From positions 1 through 41,194 of IMG/VR virus record IMGVR_UViG_3300022745_000073: a DNA stretch of 41,194 nucleotides. One strand, written 5' to 3'. The translations under genes were made by a program, and so were the position numbers. Below the pieces are notes generated by a model. The model ran no database searches. It worked only from the letters and a program-made list of their open reading frames with translations, and had not been told where the DNA came from. Below, piece by piece: positions 29,458 to 37,549 of this stretch. Origin of the DNA: a virus. The stretch's first letter is position 1. Each line of letters opens with the position of its first letter.

Positions 29458-30134
29458 ACCGCGATCCTTACGATGACGACGCCCTGCTGCGCGGCGTTGT
29501 ATGCATCTTGCCCTCCGCAGTATGCGCTCGGTGTTCCGTTCCCCCCGGCGGCACCGTTCCCCGTGTCACCCAATCCTCCACCGCCAGTTCCGTAGAGGAC
29601 GGATGTCCCAGAGATGGACGACGTAACACCGATGCCGCCAGCGCCACCGTAGTCGGTCTGCGCATCTGGATCGCTTGACGAACCCTGTCCCGCACCACCG
29701 GCGCCACCACCGCCGCCACCGGCGTGGCCCCACCCGGAGTCCGATCCGCCCCCGCCCGAGTAACCGTTGCCACTCGTGCCGCCAACGTCGTATCCGCCAG
29801 CCGCGCCAGCGGCAGCGACAACAGTGGATCCGATAGATGATGCGGATCCGGGGCCACCGACTGTGATGGTATAGGTACCAGCAGGAAGCGAGAGTGAGTT
29901 GTTCTGGTCAACCTTGCCAGCGCCACCACCGCTATAGGAGCCAACCGCTCCACCACCGCCACCGACGAGCGACTGCACAGTGGCAGTCGCGTTGGACACG
30001 GTAAGCGTGCCCGACGTCGTGAAGGTATGAATCTCCCAGCCCGTGATGTTCGTGACTGTGCCACCCGAGAGGGTGGCTGTGCCACCACCCCCTGCGGCTG
30101 CGGGCTTACGCCCGCGCATCATCCTGAGACTCAT
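29454..30134 (-). CDS. Glycine-rich tail appendage protein (226 aa)
   Basis: The centre is dominated by glycine, with runs such as GGGGGAGGAGQG and SGGGGSDSGW; around it lie beta strands (HTFTTSGTLTVSNATATVQS, LPAGTYTITVGG) as in glycine-rich receptor-binding domains (Gly_rich_2 type) that form polyglycine II sandwiches. Such domains are often host-range determinants. I use ATG 30134, coupled to the upstream fibre stop; an extension to 30161 is a read-over. A short basic N-terminus (MRGRKPAA) may anchor it. Confidence 0.8.
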   Translation of the reverse strand: MSLRMMRGRKPAAAGGGGTATLSGGTVTNITGWEIHTFTTSGTLTVSNATATVQSLVGGGGGAVGSYSGGGAGKVDQNNSLSLPAGTYTITVGGPGSASSIGSTVVAAAGAAGGYDVGGTSGNGYSGGGGSDSGWGHAGGGGGGAGGAGQGSSSDPDAQTDYGGAGGIGVTSSISGTSVLYGTGGGGLGDTGNGAAGGNGTPSAYCGGQDAYNAAQQGVVIVRIAV

Positions 30135-31390
30135 GCTGCGATATCCCCTTGGAGAACCCACTCGTCGGTGCCGCGCTTGTAGAGCACGGCCCCAGAGTAC
30201 TGGCCAGTGATCTTCAACTTGGCCCCGCTCGAGCGAATGGTCACGCCAGCGCCAGCCACGACAGTGGTCTGGCCAGCGCCCAACTGGGAGATGTCGATCT
30301 GCGTTCCGATCGGGAACCCAACGCTCGAGTTCGGAGGGACGGTAAGGTTGTTCGCCGAAGCCACGTTCATCTCAACGACCTTGGATGCGTCGGTGATCAC
30401 CAGCGTGTAGGACGCAGTCTGCGTGTTGATGCTGGCGTTCTTGTCCATCTTCGACGTGTCGGATGCGTGGACGTGATCCTCGCGCGAGTAGCGCTTCGAC
30501 GTACCGACGGTGACCGTCCCGTTCATCACGGGGTTGGACGCGCCAGCCTGAGCCACCACGAACGCAGTGCTTGCAACCTGCGTCGTGTTCGTGTCCACCG
30601 CAGCGGTGGGAACAGCGGGGGTTCCGGTGAAGGTCGGCGATGCAAGCGGAGCCTTCGCGGAAAGATCTGTCACCAGACCGCTCACCTTGGCTTCGGGAAT
30701 CGCGGCATCGTTGAACACGGGGTTCGCCGTGAACGTCTTCACGCCAGTGAAGGTCTGGGGATCTTCTAGATCAGCGATTGTGTCCCAGCCGCTACCGTCG
30801 TAGTACTTGACGGTGTTGGCCGCGTCGTTGTAGTAGACGTCCCCCGTCTCGGGCGAGGTCGGGTTGGATCCGTTGACGTAGAACTGGGCCGGAGCGTGGA
30901 AGTGGACGCGTGCGTTGAAGGTCTTGGATCCAGTGATCGTCTCTGTGCCAGCGAGATGCACGACAGCAGAGTCAGCAGCCTTGGCTGCGAGATCAGTGAC
31001 GAGCGACGTGACGTCCGACTCGGAATGCGAGTGCGTCGTTGGTGTACGAGCGTTGGTCATGCGTGCGTCACTGGTGAGCACGAGCGCCGACGTGTCGGCG
31101 ATCCCATGCACTGCAGTCGTGTCCGCTTCATGCGTCGACACCTTGGATGTGGCATCCGACGCCGCAGCACTCTGGGCGGCAGCGGCTGCGCCGAGCGCGT
31201 CGTAGAAGCCGGAAAGGTTGACCACGCCAGTCAGCCCATCGACGGAGGTGACGCCTCCGGACGATGCGGGCAACTGTGAGGTGGGAACCTTGCCAGTTCC
31301 GTCGAGTTCGGCTACGCCGTTGGCTGTGCCCTTGAGTCCAGTGCCAAGGAACGAGGTGAGCGCAGAAGCGATCGAGCGAGCGTTAGACAT
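30131..31390 (-). CDS. Tail fibre protein (419 aa)
   Basis: Typical fibre repeats are present: GGVTSVDGLTGVVNLSGFYD, APLASPTFTGTPAVPTAAVD, TFTGVKTFTANPVF and VNGSNPTSPETGDVYYND. Ala-rich segment AAAAAQSAAAS suggests a trimeric shaft. The C-terminus has a beta-strand tip (TVPPNSSVGFPIGTQIDISQ ... LYKRGTDEWVLQGDIAA) seen at ends of fibres. It lies among fibre, Gly-rich and small tail genes. It overlaps the preceding gene by 8 bp. Confidence 0.85.
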   Translation of the reverse strand: MSNARSIASALTSFLGTGLKGTANGVAELDGTGKVPTSQLPASSGGVTSVDGLTGVVNLSGFYDALGAAAAAQSAAASDATSKVSTHEADTTAVHGIADTSALVLTSDARMTNARTPTTHSHSESDVTSLVTDLAAKAADSAVVHLAGTETITGSKTFNARVHFHAPAQFYVNGSNPTSPETGDVYYNDAANTVKYYDGSGWDTIADLEDPQTFTGVKTFTANPVFNDAAIPEAKVSGLVTDLSAKAPLASPTFTGTPAVPTAAVDTNTTQVASTAFVVAQAGASNPVMNGTVTVGTSKRYSREDHVHASDTSKMDKNASINTQTASYTLVITDASKVVEMNVASANNLTVPPNSSVGFPIGTQIDISQLGAGQTTVVAGAGVTIRSSGAKLKITGQYSGAVLYKRGTDEWVLQGDIAA

Positions 31391-31601
31391 TCACGCCTCC
31401 ATTGGAGAAGCCGGTTGCTGGGTCGTAGAGATCTCCGGGCGCTGCGGTCGGGAGACCGTCTGCGCCAGTGACGTCAATGAAGAGTGCGTCTGGTGTCAGG
31501 AACATCGCGGCGAACCGCGCATCCATATGGAGAACGTCAACCACTTCTCCGCTGATGACGCACGCCACCTTGATGGGTGGCAGGGCTGGCTGTTCGCTCA
31601 C
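31383..31601 (-). CDS. Small fibre-region protein (72 aa)
   Basis: MSEQPALPPIKVACVISGEV leads into a beta-rich body (LFIDVTGADGLPTAAPGDLY) of a kind found between tail fibre genes in several phages. It overlaps the previous stop by four bases and the next start by 8 bp. No activity is known. Confidence 0.7.
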   Translation of the reverse strand: MSEQPALPPIKVACVISGEVVDVLHMDARFAAMFLTPDALFIDVTGADGLPTAAPGDLYDPATGFSNGGVNV

Positions 31602-31822
31602 TGGATCTCCTTGTATGACACTTGCACTTCATCCCACTTGCCGAGCGGGCAGGACGCGTTGGGGAGTTTGGTCTTGGCGATCATGAAGCAACCGCACTCC
31701 AAGCAGTTGCCCGTTGGGAAGAAGCGGGGACAGGCGCGACAGATCTCCATGCGCTCTGCTGCCACCACGGTCTCAACTCTGCCGAGGTTCTTGTTGAAGA
31801 TATCCCATGGACGGGCGGTCAT
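31598..31822 (-). CDS. Cys-rich zinc protein, DUF6171-like (74 aa)
   Basis: RMEICRACPRFFPTGNCLEC followed by GCFMIAKTKLPNASCPLGKW is the signature of small phage zinc proteins of the DUF6171 kind: C28xxC31, C40xxC43-G-C45 and C58. They occur near tail or baseplate genes in many phages and their role is not defined. Both ends fit tightly into neighbours. Confidence 0.75.
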   Translation of the reverse strand: MTARPWDIFNKNLGRVETVVAAERMEICRACPRFFPTGNCLECGCFMIAKTKLPNASCPLGKWDEVQVSYKEIQ

Positions 31823-31823
31823 G

Positions 31824-32852
31824 TCAGACCGCCGAAGAGAACGAGTCTGCGACGAGTCCTTGGTTGTACTGGGACAGCGTCTTCATGAGTCCAGTCTTCG
31901 TGCCCTTGGCTGCCGTGTTCGTCTCGGTCTTGGTACCAAGCGATGTCGTCATCGCCGTGTCCGAATAGGCGGTGACCGTCAGGCCGTTGCCAGAAGTGAC
32001 GGCCTTGATCGCAGCAGCGGCGGAGGAGAGCGCAACATCTGTTCCGACCGTGGACACAACCCCGCCAGCAATCTTGATCGTACGCAGGTAGTGCGCGTAC
32101 GTCGTCACTGTGGTGGTCGTTGCCTGCGAGCGCGTGTAGAGCGTTGTGTTCTGCGTACGCGTGTAGTACAACTCGTTGAAGCAGCACTGGGATCCGTTCC
32201 AAGTTCCACCCGCGCCACCGCACGAGCCAGAGGTGTAACCGCCGTAGCAGTTGTACTGGGCAACGGACGAGGAACTGATGGTTCCGCAGCCACCGGGGTT
32301 GCAGGTGTTGCCGTAGTCGCTACATGACACCGGGCTACCCGTACAGGAACTGTTCGACGTAACGGTTCCGCACCCACCGGGTGCGCACGTATTGGTCGAG
32401 TCGGAGCAGGAGACGGCGCTGCCGTTGCACGGAGTTGAAGTGCTGGACACGCTATGCGCGTGAGCGCCCCACAGATCGTTGGCATCGTTCGCCCAGAACA
32501 CAACTCCAGTCCCAGCCGTCACACTCGCGGAGACGGTCACGTCGACTGCGGCCATCTCCACGACCGCAACGGGGGTTGCGTTGGAAGCAACCGATGAATC
32601 GGAACGCGCTTGCGATCCGGTCGCGTACCAGACTCCACGGAGATTCGTCCACGGCTGACCCGTGTCCGATGTCCCGAGAGATCCAGAAGTAGTCCGGCTG
32701 AAGGCGTCCGTGATCAGCGCTGCAAAGCACGCGATCCATGTCCCACCGACCCGTACCCACATCGAAGAGACCGTGCGCCACGTCCCGCTTACGCGCACCT
32801 TCGTTGCTCTGAGGCTGCGCCATGTTCCACCTACCCGAACCGCTGCTGTCAT
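31824..32852 (-). CDS. Cysteine-rich tail surface protein with tandem repeats (342 aa)
   Basis: The N-terminus has three copies of VRV(G/S)GTW (residues 5-40). Residues ~140-230 contain twelve of thirteen cysteines, including a tandem duplication of about 31 residues reading CxGSxVSCSDxxNTCxPGGCGT, followed by YNCYGGYTSGSCGGAGGTWN and CCFNE. The C-terminal 100 residues are Ser/Thr/Ala-rich and beta-like. No signal peptide is present. A disulfide-stabilised surface or receptor-binding module on the virion is likely. AAGGA precedes ATG 32852. Confidence 0.8.
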   Translation of the reverse strand: MTAAVRVGGTWRSLRATKVRVSGTWRTVSSMWVRVGGTWIACFAALITDAFSRTTSGSLGTSDTGQPWTNLRGVWYATGSQARSDSSVASNATPVAVVEMAAVDVTVSASVTAGTGVVFWANDANDLWGAHAHSVSSTSTPCNGSAVSCSDSTNTCAPGGCGTVTSNSSCTGSPVSCSDYGNTCNPGGCGTISSSSVAQYNCYGGYTSGSCGGAGGTWNGSQCCFNELYYTRTQNTTLYTRSQATTTTVTTYAHYLRTIKIAGGVVSTVGTDVALSSAAAAIKAVTSGNGLTVTAYSDTAMTTSLGTKTETNTAAKGTKTGLMKTLSQYNQGLVADSFSSAV

Positions 32853-32861
32853 GAAGAATCC

Positions 32862-34418
32862 TTAGACGTACTTCAGCCAGACGTCGCCGTCCGCGCCACC
32901 GGACGGATCTGCGGTCGAAGTCCAGATGTTGCGGACAACGCCGAGCGAGACGGACGCGGTAGAGACCGTGCCGTTAGTCTGGTTCACCAGACCCGTGATC
33001 GTGTTGTTCGCTGCGCTGATCGTCTTGTTCGTCAGCGTTGCTGCGCTCGATGCCGTGAGATACGGCGAGAGATCGAGCGTCGTCCACTTGAGTCCGACCG
33101 ACTGCGTCGAGTCGGCGACGAGGTACTGGCCATTGGTGCCAACCCCGAGCCGAGCGTACGAGTCATTCGCAGTGGCGACGATTATGTCGCCCTTGCTGTC
33201 GAAGATGGTGACGAGCACTGCCTGCGTGACGAGATCGAACTGGGTGAAGGTGATGACCTCCACCGTGTCGCCCGCCGCCATGGCGGCGATGCCCGTGATA
33301 CTCGTGCCGTTGCTCGCCGTGTAGTCTACGCCGCGCACGAGCATGATGCCGTTGAGGTATACCTGCTCGTAGTTCGCGAGATAGGACAGCGTGGATGCAT
33401 TGACGTCGGGGCCAGACACCGAGGTCTGGCCAGCGCTCACGGTGTAGCGGTAGCGGAAGATCTGGGCAGCAGAAGCGATGCCCACCCACTGGGTTCCCGA
33501 CCACGTCTTCATCGCGTTGATTGTGGTGTTCCAGTAGAGCGCTCCGGTGAGGAGCGCGTTGCCATCGTTGTCGAGTGTCGGATCGGAAGCCTTGGCTCCA
33601 AGGTAGCGATCATCGAACGAGTCGAATGACGCTGCCGCAGCAGCAGCAGAGGCCGCAGCCCCGACACCCGCTGCCGCAGCAGCGGCACTCACGACCCCGT
33701 CGACTTGACCCTTGGTCGCTGCGTCAGTGGACGCGGTTCCGTCGGCGAGTCCTGTTATCTTGTTGCCACCCATGGGCAGCGCACCCGTGGCAGCACGGCT
33801 GCCATCTCGGAACAGAGCCGAGGAGTCGGGCGATGTGACGATTGACACAGATTCCAGATCGGTCATCGTGCCGGTGCCAGTCACTGCACCAGTAAGCGTG
33901 ATGGTAGGAGACTCGGTCGCGTTCTCCCAGAGTCCAGACGCGGAGTTGAACCGGAGAACCTGACCATCTACTGGGGTAGTGATCTGTGCATCCTCGAGTT
34001 CGTCAAGCACAAGGCCAACGATTGTTGCGTTGGTGAGCGTCTTGCTGTCGAGTGTCTGGGCACCAGTGGTGCCGACCACGTCTCCGGAGACACCGTGGGC
34101 GCTCGTCGCGTTCTCATGGTCGCGCGAGTTCTTGAAGTCGATGGCGGTGACGCCATGCTCGACTGACGTGCCCGAGATATGCGCCTTGCCACCCGTACCG
34201 TCGTACCCACGGATGACGTTGTACACAGAGCCGGACTTGCTTGTGACGCTGACGACCTCTTCGTCAGCGCTGTCCTTCTGCAGGATGAGCGTGAACGGGT
34301 AGCCCTGCGCCTCGGGCATGCCTGCCGTTGAGGCCAACTGGATCTGCGTGTCGGTGGAACCGATCGAGGTGACTAGCGTCGTCTTGACCGCAGTGTTGGA
34401 GTAGTAGCGGGTGGTCAT
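32862..34418 (-). CDS. Tail fibre or tail-tip protein (518 aa)
   Basis: The N-terminal ~95 residues (LVTSIGSTDTQIQLASTAGM, YPFTLILQKDSADEEVVSVT, NVIRGYDGTGGKAHISGTSV) form a virion-attachment domain found on many phage fibres. Then come TLDSKTLTNATI, ATLTNKTISAANNTITGLVN shaft motifs, a collagen-like Ala patch (AAAAAGVGAAASAAAAAAS, ~240-265) and a terminal GDVWLKYV, as in trimmed fibre ends. GAGGTGAGTGA precedes ATG 34418. A receptor-contact role is probable. Confidence 0.85.
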   Translation of the reverse strand: MTTRYYSNTAVKTTLVTSIGSTDTQIQLASTAGMPEAQGYPFTLILQKDSADEEVVSVTSKSGSVYNVIRGYDGTGGKAHISGTSVEHGVTAIDFKNSRDHENATSAHGVSGDVVGTTGAQTLDSKTLTNATIVGLVLDELEDAQITTPVDGQVLRFNSASGLWENATESPTITLTGAVTGTGTMTDLESVSIVTSPDSSALFRDGSRAATGALPMGGNKITGLADGTASTDAATKGQVDGVVSAAAAAAGVGAAASAAAAAASFDSFDDRYLGAKASDPTLDNDGNALLTGALYWNTTINAMKTWSGTQWVGIASAAQIFRYRYTVSAGQTSVSGPDVNASTLSYLANYEQVYLNGIMLVRGVDYTASNGTSITGIAAMAAGDTVEVITFTQFDLVTQAVLVTIFDSKGDIIVATANDSYARLGVGTNGQYLVADSTQSVGLKWTTLDLSPYLTASSAATLTNKTISAANNTITGLVNQTNGTVSTASVSLGVVRNIWTSTADPSGGADGDVWLKYV

Positions 34419-34422
34419 TCAC

Positions 34423-35319
34423 TCACCTCGTGTAGTTGATCGTCGGTTGGAACTCATCGCTCTGGCGCTGCTTCTCTTCGCCGAGGCGGATCTGGTACAT
34501 CTGGTACATGTAGCGAGCGACGTTCGTCGCCTTGCCCGAATCGTTCTTCGTGTCGATCGCGTCAGCGTTCACGCTGACAGCATTCACCTTGCCGGGATCA
34601 ACGGACGAGAGCATCTTCCACAGTGCGCCATAGCGCACCACATCCATGGCCCGCTCGGGCAGTCCGGTGTCGATGAACACGTTCTCCACCGAATCCTGCA
34701 TGATGATCGGATCGCCGAGGTACTGGACGCGCACGGTGGCACCCGGCATGGGTGCCTCATTAAGCACGAGCGCCTTCATCGTGCGGGGCACGCCGTTGTC
34801 GTCGCCCCTATAGTTGCGATCCATGTACCAGCGCTTGATGGGTTCCCAGATGCCAGTCGAGTCAGGACGCTGCCATGTGACGCTTGTCACATGCAGTGCA
34901 TCGGTCGGCAGTTGCCACGCAAACTGCGACCCGTTGAACTCGAACTCGTAGTTGTTGACCGCAAACAGGTCAACCGACTGGATGATCTCGTTGATGTAGC
35001 GCATCACCATGGAGCGCGGGAAGAGCGGGTTGTTGCGCACGAGCGTGTTCGCCGGATGCCAGCGATCGGTGGTGGCCATCCAGCCACGACCGGACGGGAT
35101 CACGGTGACGGTGCCATACGTCTTGTCTACTTGCTTGACGTAGACGAGTTCGCTTCCGATCTCCACCGTGCCACGGGAGATGGCTGATGCATCGTCGACC
35201 GTGAAGGAGAGACCGCCCTCGCCGAGATCGGCGGTGAGTACGGTGAGTGAGTCTTGGTTGCGAACGTAGGCGTTCGCTTCTGCGATTGCGATGTCCGTCA
35301 TCTGTGCGAGGGTCGTCAT
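34423..35319 (-). CDS. Head-tail connector or tail adaptor protein (298 aa)
   Basis: The N-terminal region combines helices and a beta insert (GEGGLSFTVDDASAISRGTV, ELVYVKQVDKTYGTVTVIPS) similar to the insert in the fibre gene that follows; residues ~105-298 are helical with VRYGALWKMLSSVDPG, a pattern of phage gp11/gp6-like connector proteins. Position immediately after small head genes and before fibres supports an adaptor role. No enzyme motif. Confidence 0.7.
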   Translation of the reverse strand: MTTLAQMTDIAIAEANAYVRNQDSLTVLTADLGEGGLSFTVDDASAISRGTVEIGSELVYVKQVDKTYGTVTVIPSGRGWMATTDRWHPANTLVRNNPLFPRSMVMRYINEIIQSVDLFAVNNYEFEFNGSQFAWQLPTDALHVTSVTWQRPDSTGIWEPIKRWYMDRNYRGDDNGVPRTMKALVLNEAPMPGATVRVQYLGDPIIMQDSVENVFIDTGLPERAMDVVRYGALWKMLSSVDPGKVNAVSVNADAIDTKNDSGKATNVARYMYQMYQIRLGEEKQRQSDEFQPTINYTR

Positions 35320-35320
35320 G

Positions 35321-35560
35321 TCACACTGCCTTAGCCGCTACGCCAGTGGCGTCAGACACGCGCACTGCTTTTGTGATGTCTTTCATCTTGGTGGTCGCGG
35401 GCTGGATGCCGTACTTGCGGGCATCGCGGTACGCCGTGAGTTCCTTCTCGTTCGCGTGAGCGAACGCGCGAACCTGAATGTTCGAGACGGAGATGGTGTT
35501 CACCTTGCACCCGAAGCACCCGTCCACATAGACGGGGTGATCTTCTCTATGGTTCGCCAT
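35321..35560 (-). CDS. Small head-operon protein with CFGC motif (79 aa)
   Basis: MANHREDHPVYVDGCFGCKV has one CxxC pair; a helix containing AHANEKELTAYRDARKYGIQ follows. Such CFGCKV proteins occur near the capsid genes of many actinophages. One CxxC cannot make a full zinc site alone, so dimerisation or a partner is likely. Overlaps the previous stop by one base. Confidence 0.75.
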   Translation of the reverse strand: MANHREDHPVYVDGCFGCKVNTISVSNIQVRAFAHANEKELTAYRDARKYGIQPATTKMKDITKAVRVSDATGVAAKAV

Positions 35561-35811
35561 TAGTTCTCCACCACGTATTCGCCGTATCCTGCGGCGATCA
35601 GTTCTGCTGCTAGTTGCGGTGTGATCTGGTGATCGAAGCCACCGCGAAGGACTTCAGTGCATTGGGCAAGGAAGTCCTCACGCGGGACAACGACCGTCTT
35701 CCAAGCCCCGTTGTGTTTGACTACCGACTTGGCTACGGGGTAGCCCACGAAGTAGAGATCGTGCGGTAGCCCGATCTTGTACTCGTACGTCGGGTTTACG
35801 AAACGGGGCAT
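35560..35811 (-). CDS. Small head-operon protein (83 aa)
   Basis: MPRFVNPTYEYKIGLPHDLY reads as a small alpha/beta protein with a C-terminal acidic/Tyr helix (LAAELIAAGYGEYVVEN). It begins 4 bp after the stop of the lysine-rich ORF. No motif was recognised; connector or head completion is inferred from position. Confidence 0.7.
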   Translation of the reverse strand: MPRFVNPTYEYKIGLPHDLYFVGYPVAKSVVKHNGAWKTVVVPREDFLAQCTEVLRGGFDHQITPQLAAELIAAGYGEYVVEN

Positions 35812-35815
35812 GGGA

Positions 35816-35935
35816 TCAGCAAGCCTTCTTGAACTTCGGCGCCATCTTCATTGCGCCAGCCTTGGCGGGCGGGAAGGGGAACTTACCCTTCGCCACTGCC
35901 TTCTTCGCGGGCACGGCCTTCTTCTTCGCTACCAT
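35816..35935 (-). CDS. Lysine-rich 39-residue protein after the capsid gene
   Basis: MVAKKKAVPAKKAVAKGKFP continues to KMAPKFKKAC, with about a third lysine and Ala-Lys-Lys repeats like histone H1 tails. AAGGAGA lies four bases before ATG 35935. It is directly downstream of the major capsid gene. Binding to packaged DNA or to the capsid is a reasonable guess; no family was recognised. Confidence 0.7.
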   Translation of the reverse strand: MVAKKKAVPAKKAVAKGKFPFPPAKAGAMKMAPKFKKAC

Positions 35936-35953
35936 GATTCTCCTTGTCAGAGA

Positions 35954-35980
35954 GGAGGGAGCCTTACGGCTCCCCCCTCC
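35954..35980 (-). terminator. Stem-loop after the major capsid gene
   Basis: GGAGGGAGCC (35954-35963) pairs with GGCTCC and CTCC (35968-35980) around a TTAC loop, with one extra base in the stem. No T-run follows, so it may act as an attenuator or 3-prime mRNA stabiliser, lowering expression of genes after the capsid. Confidence 0.55.
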
Positions 35981-35993
35981 GTTGCGCTCATCG

Positions 35994-36941
35994 TCAGATG
36001 GACGAATCGCAAGTGATGACGTAACGTGCCTCGGGACGGTAGATGTTCCAGCCGAGGAGACCCTTCCAGCCCACGGGGCGGAAGCGCATCAACTTGTCAG
36101 TCACCGGGCCGATGACCGTCTGGGGTTCCTGAGTGACAGCCTCGAGCAGAACCTGCTTGCCTAGGATGACGACCTTGTGAGTGCCGTCGACCATCTCAAC
36201 ACGCGGGGACTCGATGAACTTGACGCCACCGAAGATGCCGACTTCGCCGTTCCAGTTGTTACCCAGACCGGAGTCGGTGTAGGTGTGCGGCGAGCGCCAG
36301 TTGGCGTTGCCGTTTGCAGCCGACTCGACACGGAGATCGTACGAGACGTCGGGATGGATCATCCCGATGAACGCACCGTTCTCGCGCTCGACGACAGAAG
36401 CGCCGCGCAACTTGGCAACGGCCTTCATGACATCGGTTGCCTTGAGGTACTGCGCACCACCAGTCAACGCGCTGATGTCAGCACCATTGACAACAGTCTC
36501 GTCGTCTGCGACCGTGCCGTCGAAGCGGCCCGTTGCGGGAGAGACGAGGATGCCGTAGATGATTGCATCGAGCGAGTCGCGCATGTTGTACGCGAGCATG
36601 TCTGCGATTGCGGGATCGACAGCCGAGAGGGCTTCCAACTTCAGACGCTCGGTCACGGTGACAGCGTTGCCACGGTTATCGAGGGTCACGGAGACCTTCT
36701 TGGTATTCGAGATAGCGACCGAGTCGACGTCCGTGGTCTCGGACAGCGTGCCGGTGACGCGTGCCAGATCCTTGTAGATCTGGAACGTCACGGACGAGCC
36801 GGGACTCGTTACATCGACGGGGCGCTTGTCGGCGAACTTGCGGAAGAGCGGCTCCGAGCGGAGCGACATCTCGACCATCTTGTCGTACGACTGTTGGATC
36901 AGATTGGAGATACTTGAAGTGGAGGTAAGGGCATTAGCCAT
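35994..36941 (-). CDS. Major capsid protein, N4-gp56-like (315 aa)
   Basis: The sequence follows the N4-gp56 family of HK97-fold capsid proteins: a long N-terminal helix (SSISNLIQQSYDKMVEMSLR), SSVTFQIYKDLARVTGTLSE, a spine helix with VTVTERLKLEALSAVDPAIA, GRFDGTVADDETV, HPDVSYDLR and the C-terminal RFRPVGWKGLLGWNIYRPEA. Length is typical. It lies directly after a scaffold-like gene and has the strongest ribosome site in the operon (GGGGGAGGTC), fitting high expression. Confidence 0.88.
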   Translation of the reverse strand: MANALTSTSSISNLIQQSYDKMVEMSLRSEPLFRKFADKRPVDVTSPGSSVTFQIYKDLARVTGTLSETTDVDSVAISNTKKVSVTLDNRGNAVTVTERLKLEALSAVDPAIADMLAYNMRDSLDAIIYGILVSPATGRFDGTVADDETVVNGADISALTGGAQYLKATDVMKAVAKLRGASVVERENGAFIGMIHPDVSYDLRVESAANGNANWRSPHTYTDSGLGNNWNGEVGIFGGVKFIESPRVEMVDGTHKVVILGKQVLLEAVTQEPQTVIGPVTDKLMRFRPVGWKGLLGWNIYRPEARYVITCDSSI

Positions 36942-36970
36942 GACCTCCCCCTTTCACTTGATGGATTGGA

Positions 36971-37414
36971 TTACCTGCCCTGTAGGATCGCCATCACTTC
37001 TTCCTGCGACTTGGCCGCAGCGATTCGTGCTGACATATCCTGACCCACGCTTGGGTCAGAGCCGCCGTCCTCCATGTCATCCATGAGTCCGTAAGCGGCT
37101 GCATCGGGATCGTCTCCCGACTCATCACCATCAACTGGCACGATGCCGAAGTCGGCACCATTCTCGTAGAGCCAATCGGAGATTGACTCTTCATCTGCTG
37201 CTACACCCGAAGGGATGTACTTTGCGATTCGGGCCGGGACGCCGAAGGTTTCGAGGATTGACTCGACCGTGCTCTTGCGGGAGTTGGTTTCGTAGGACGC
37301 GATTACCTCGTCCTTGCCCGCGAGTTCCTTGCTCATGTCTGAGATCTGCTTACGCAGTTTCTTGATGAGCGGAGTCTCGGCTTCGCCGTACTCGTCTTCG
37401 TTGTCATATGCCAT
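36971..37414 (-). CDS. Scaffolding protein (147 aa)
   Basis: An acidic, helical protein: a coiled-coil N-terminus (LIKKLRKQISDMSKELAGKD), a central ILETFGVPARIAKYIPSGVA, a helical DWLYENGADFGIVP and a very acidic linker (DGDESGDDPDAA) before a basic C-terminal helix (RIAAAKSQEEVMAILQGR) are typical of phage scaffolds. It directly precedes the capsid gene. AAAGGGAGCATCACC precedes ATG 37414. Confidence 0.85.
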   Translation of the reverse strand: MAYDNEDEYGEAETPLIKKLRKQISDMSKELAGKDEVIASYETNSRKSTVESILETFGVPARIAKYIPSGVAADEESISDWLYENGADFGIVPVDGDESGDDPDAAAYGLMDDMEDGGSDPSVGQDMSARIAAAKSQEEVMAILQGR

Positions 37415-37549
37415 GGTGATGCTCCCTTTGCTAAACCCTTATCGGGTCGCACGCAAACGCGTCTGGCCCAAGGGGTGGGACAGATCGGACATGCATGACT
37501 ACCGGACTACTACGCCCACGCGGGCCGGTCGATCGCGTGAGGGGATTGG

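Noticed and set aside
37415-37549. Possible gene or promoter in the 135-bp gap before scaffold
   Set aside because: Only a good ribosome site for the scaffold gene is visible; no convincing -35/-10 pair or hairpin with a T-run.
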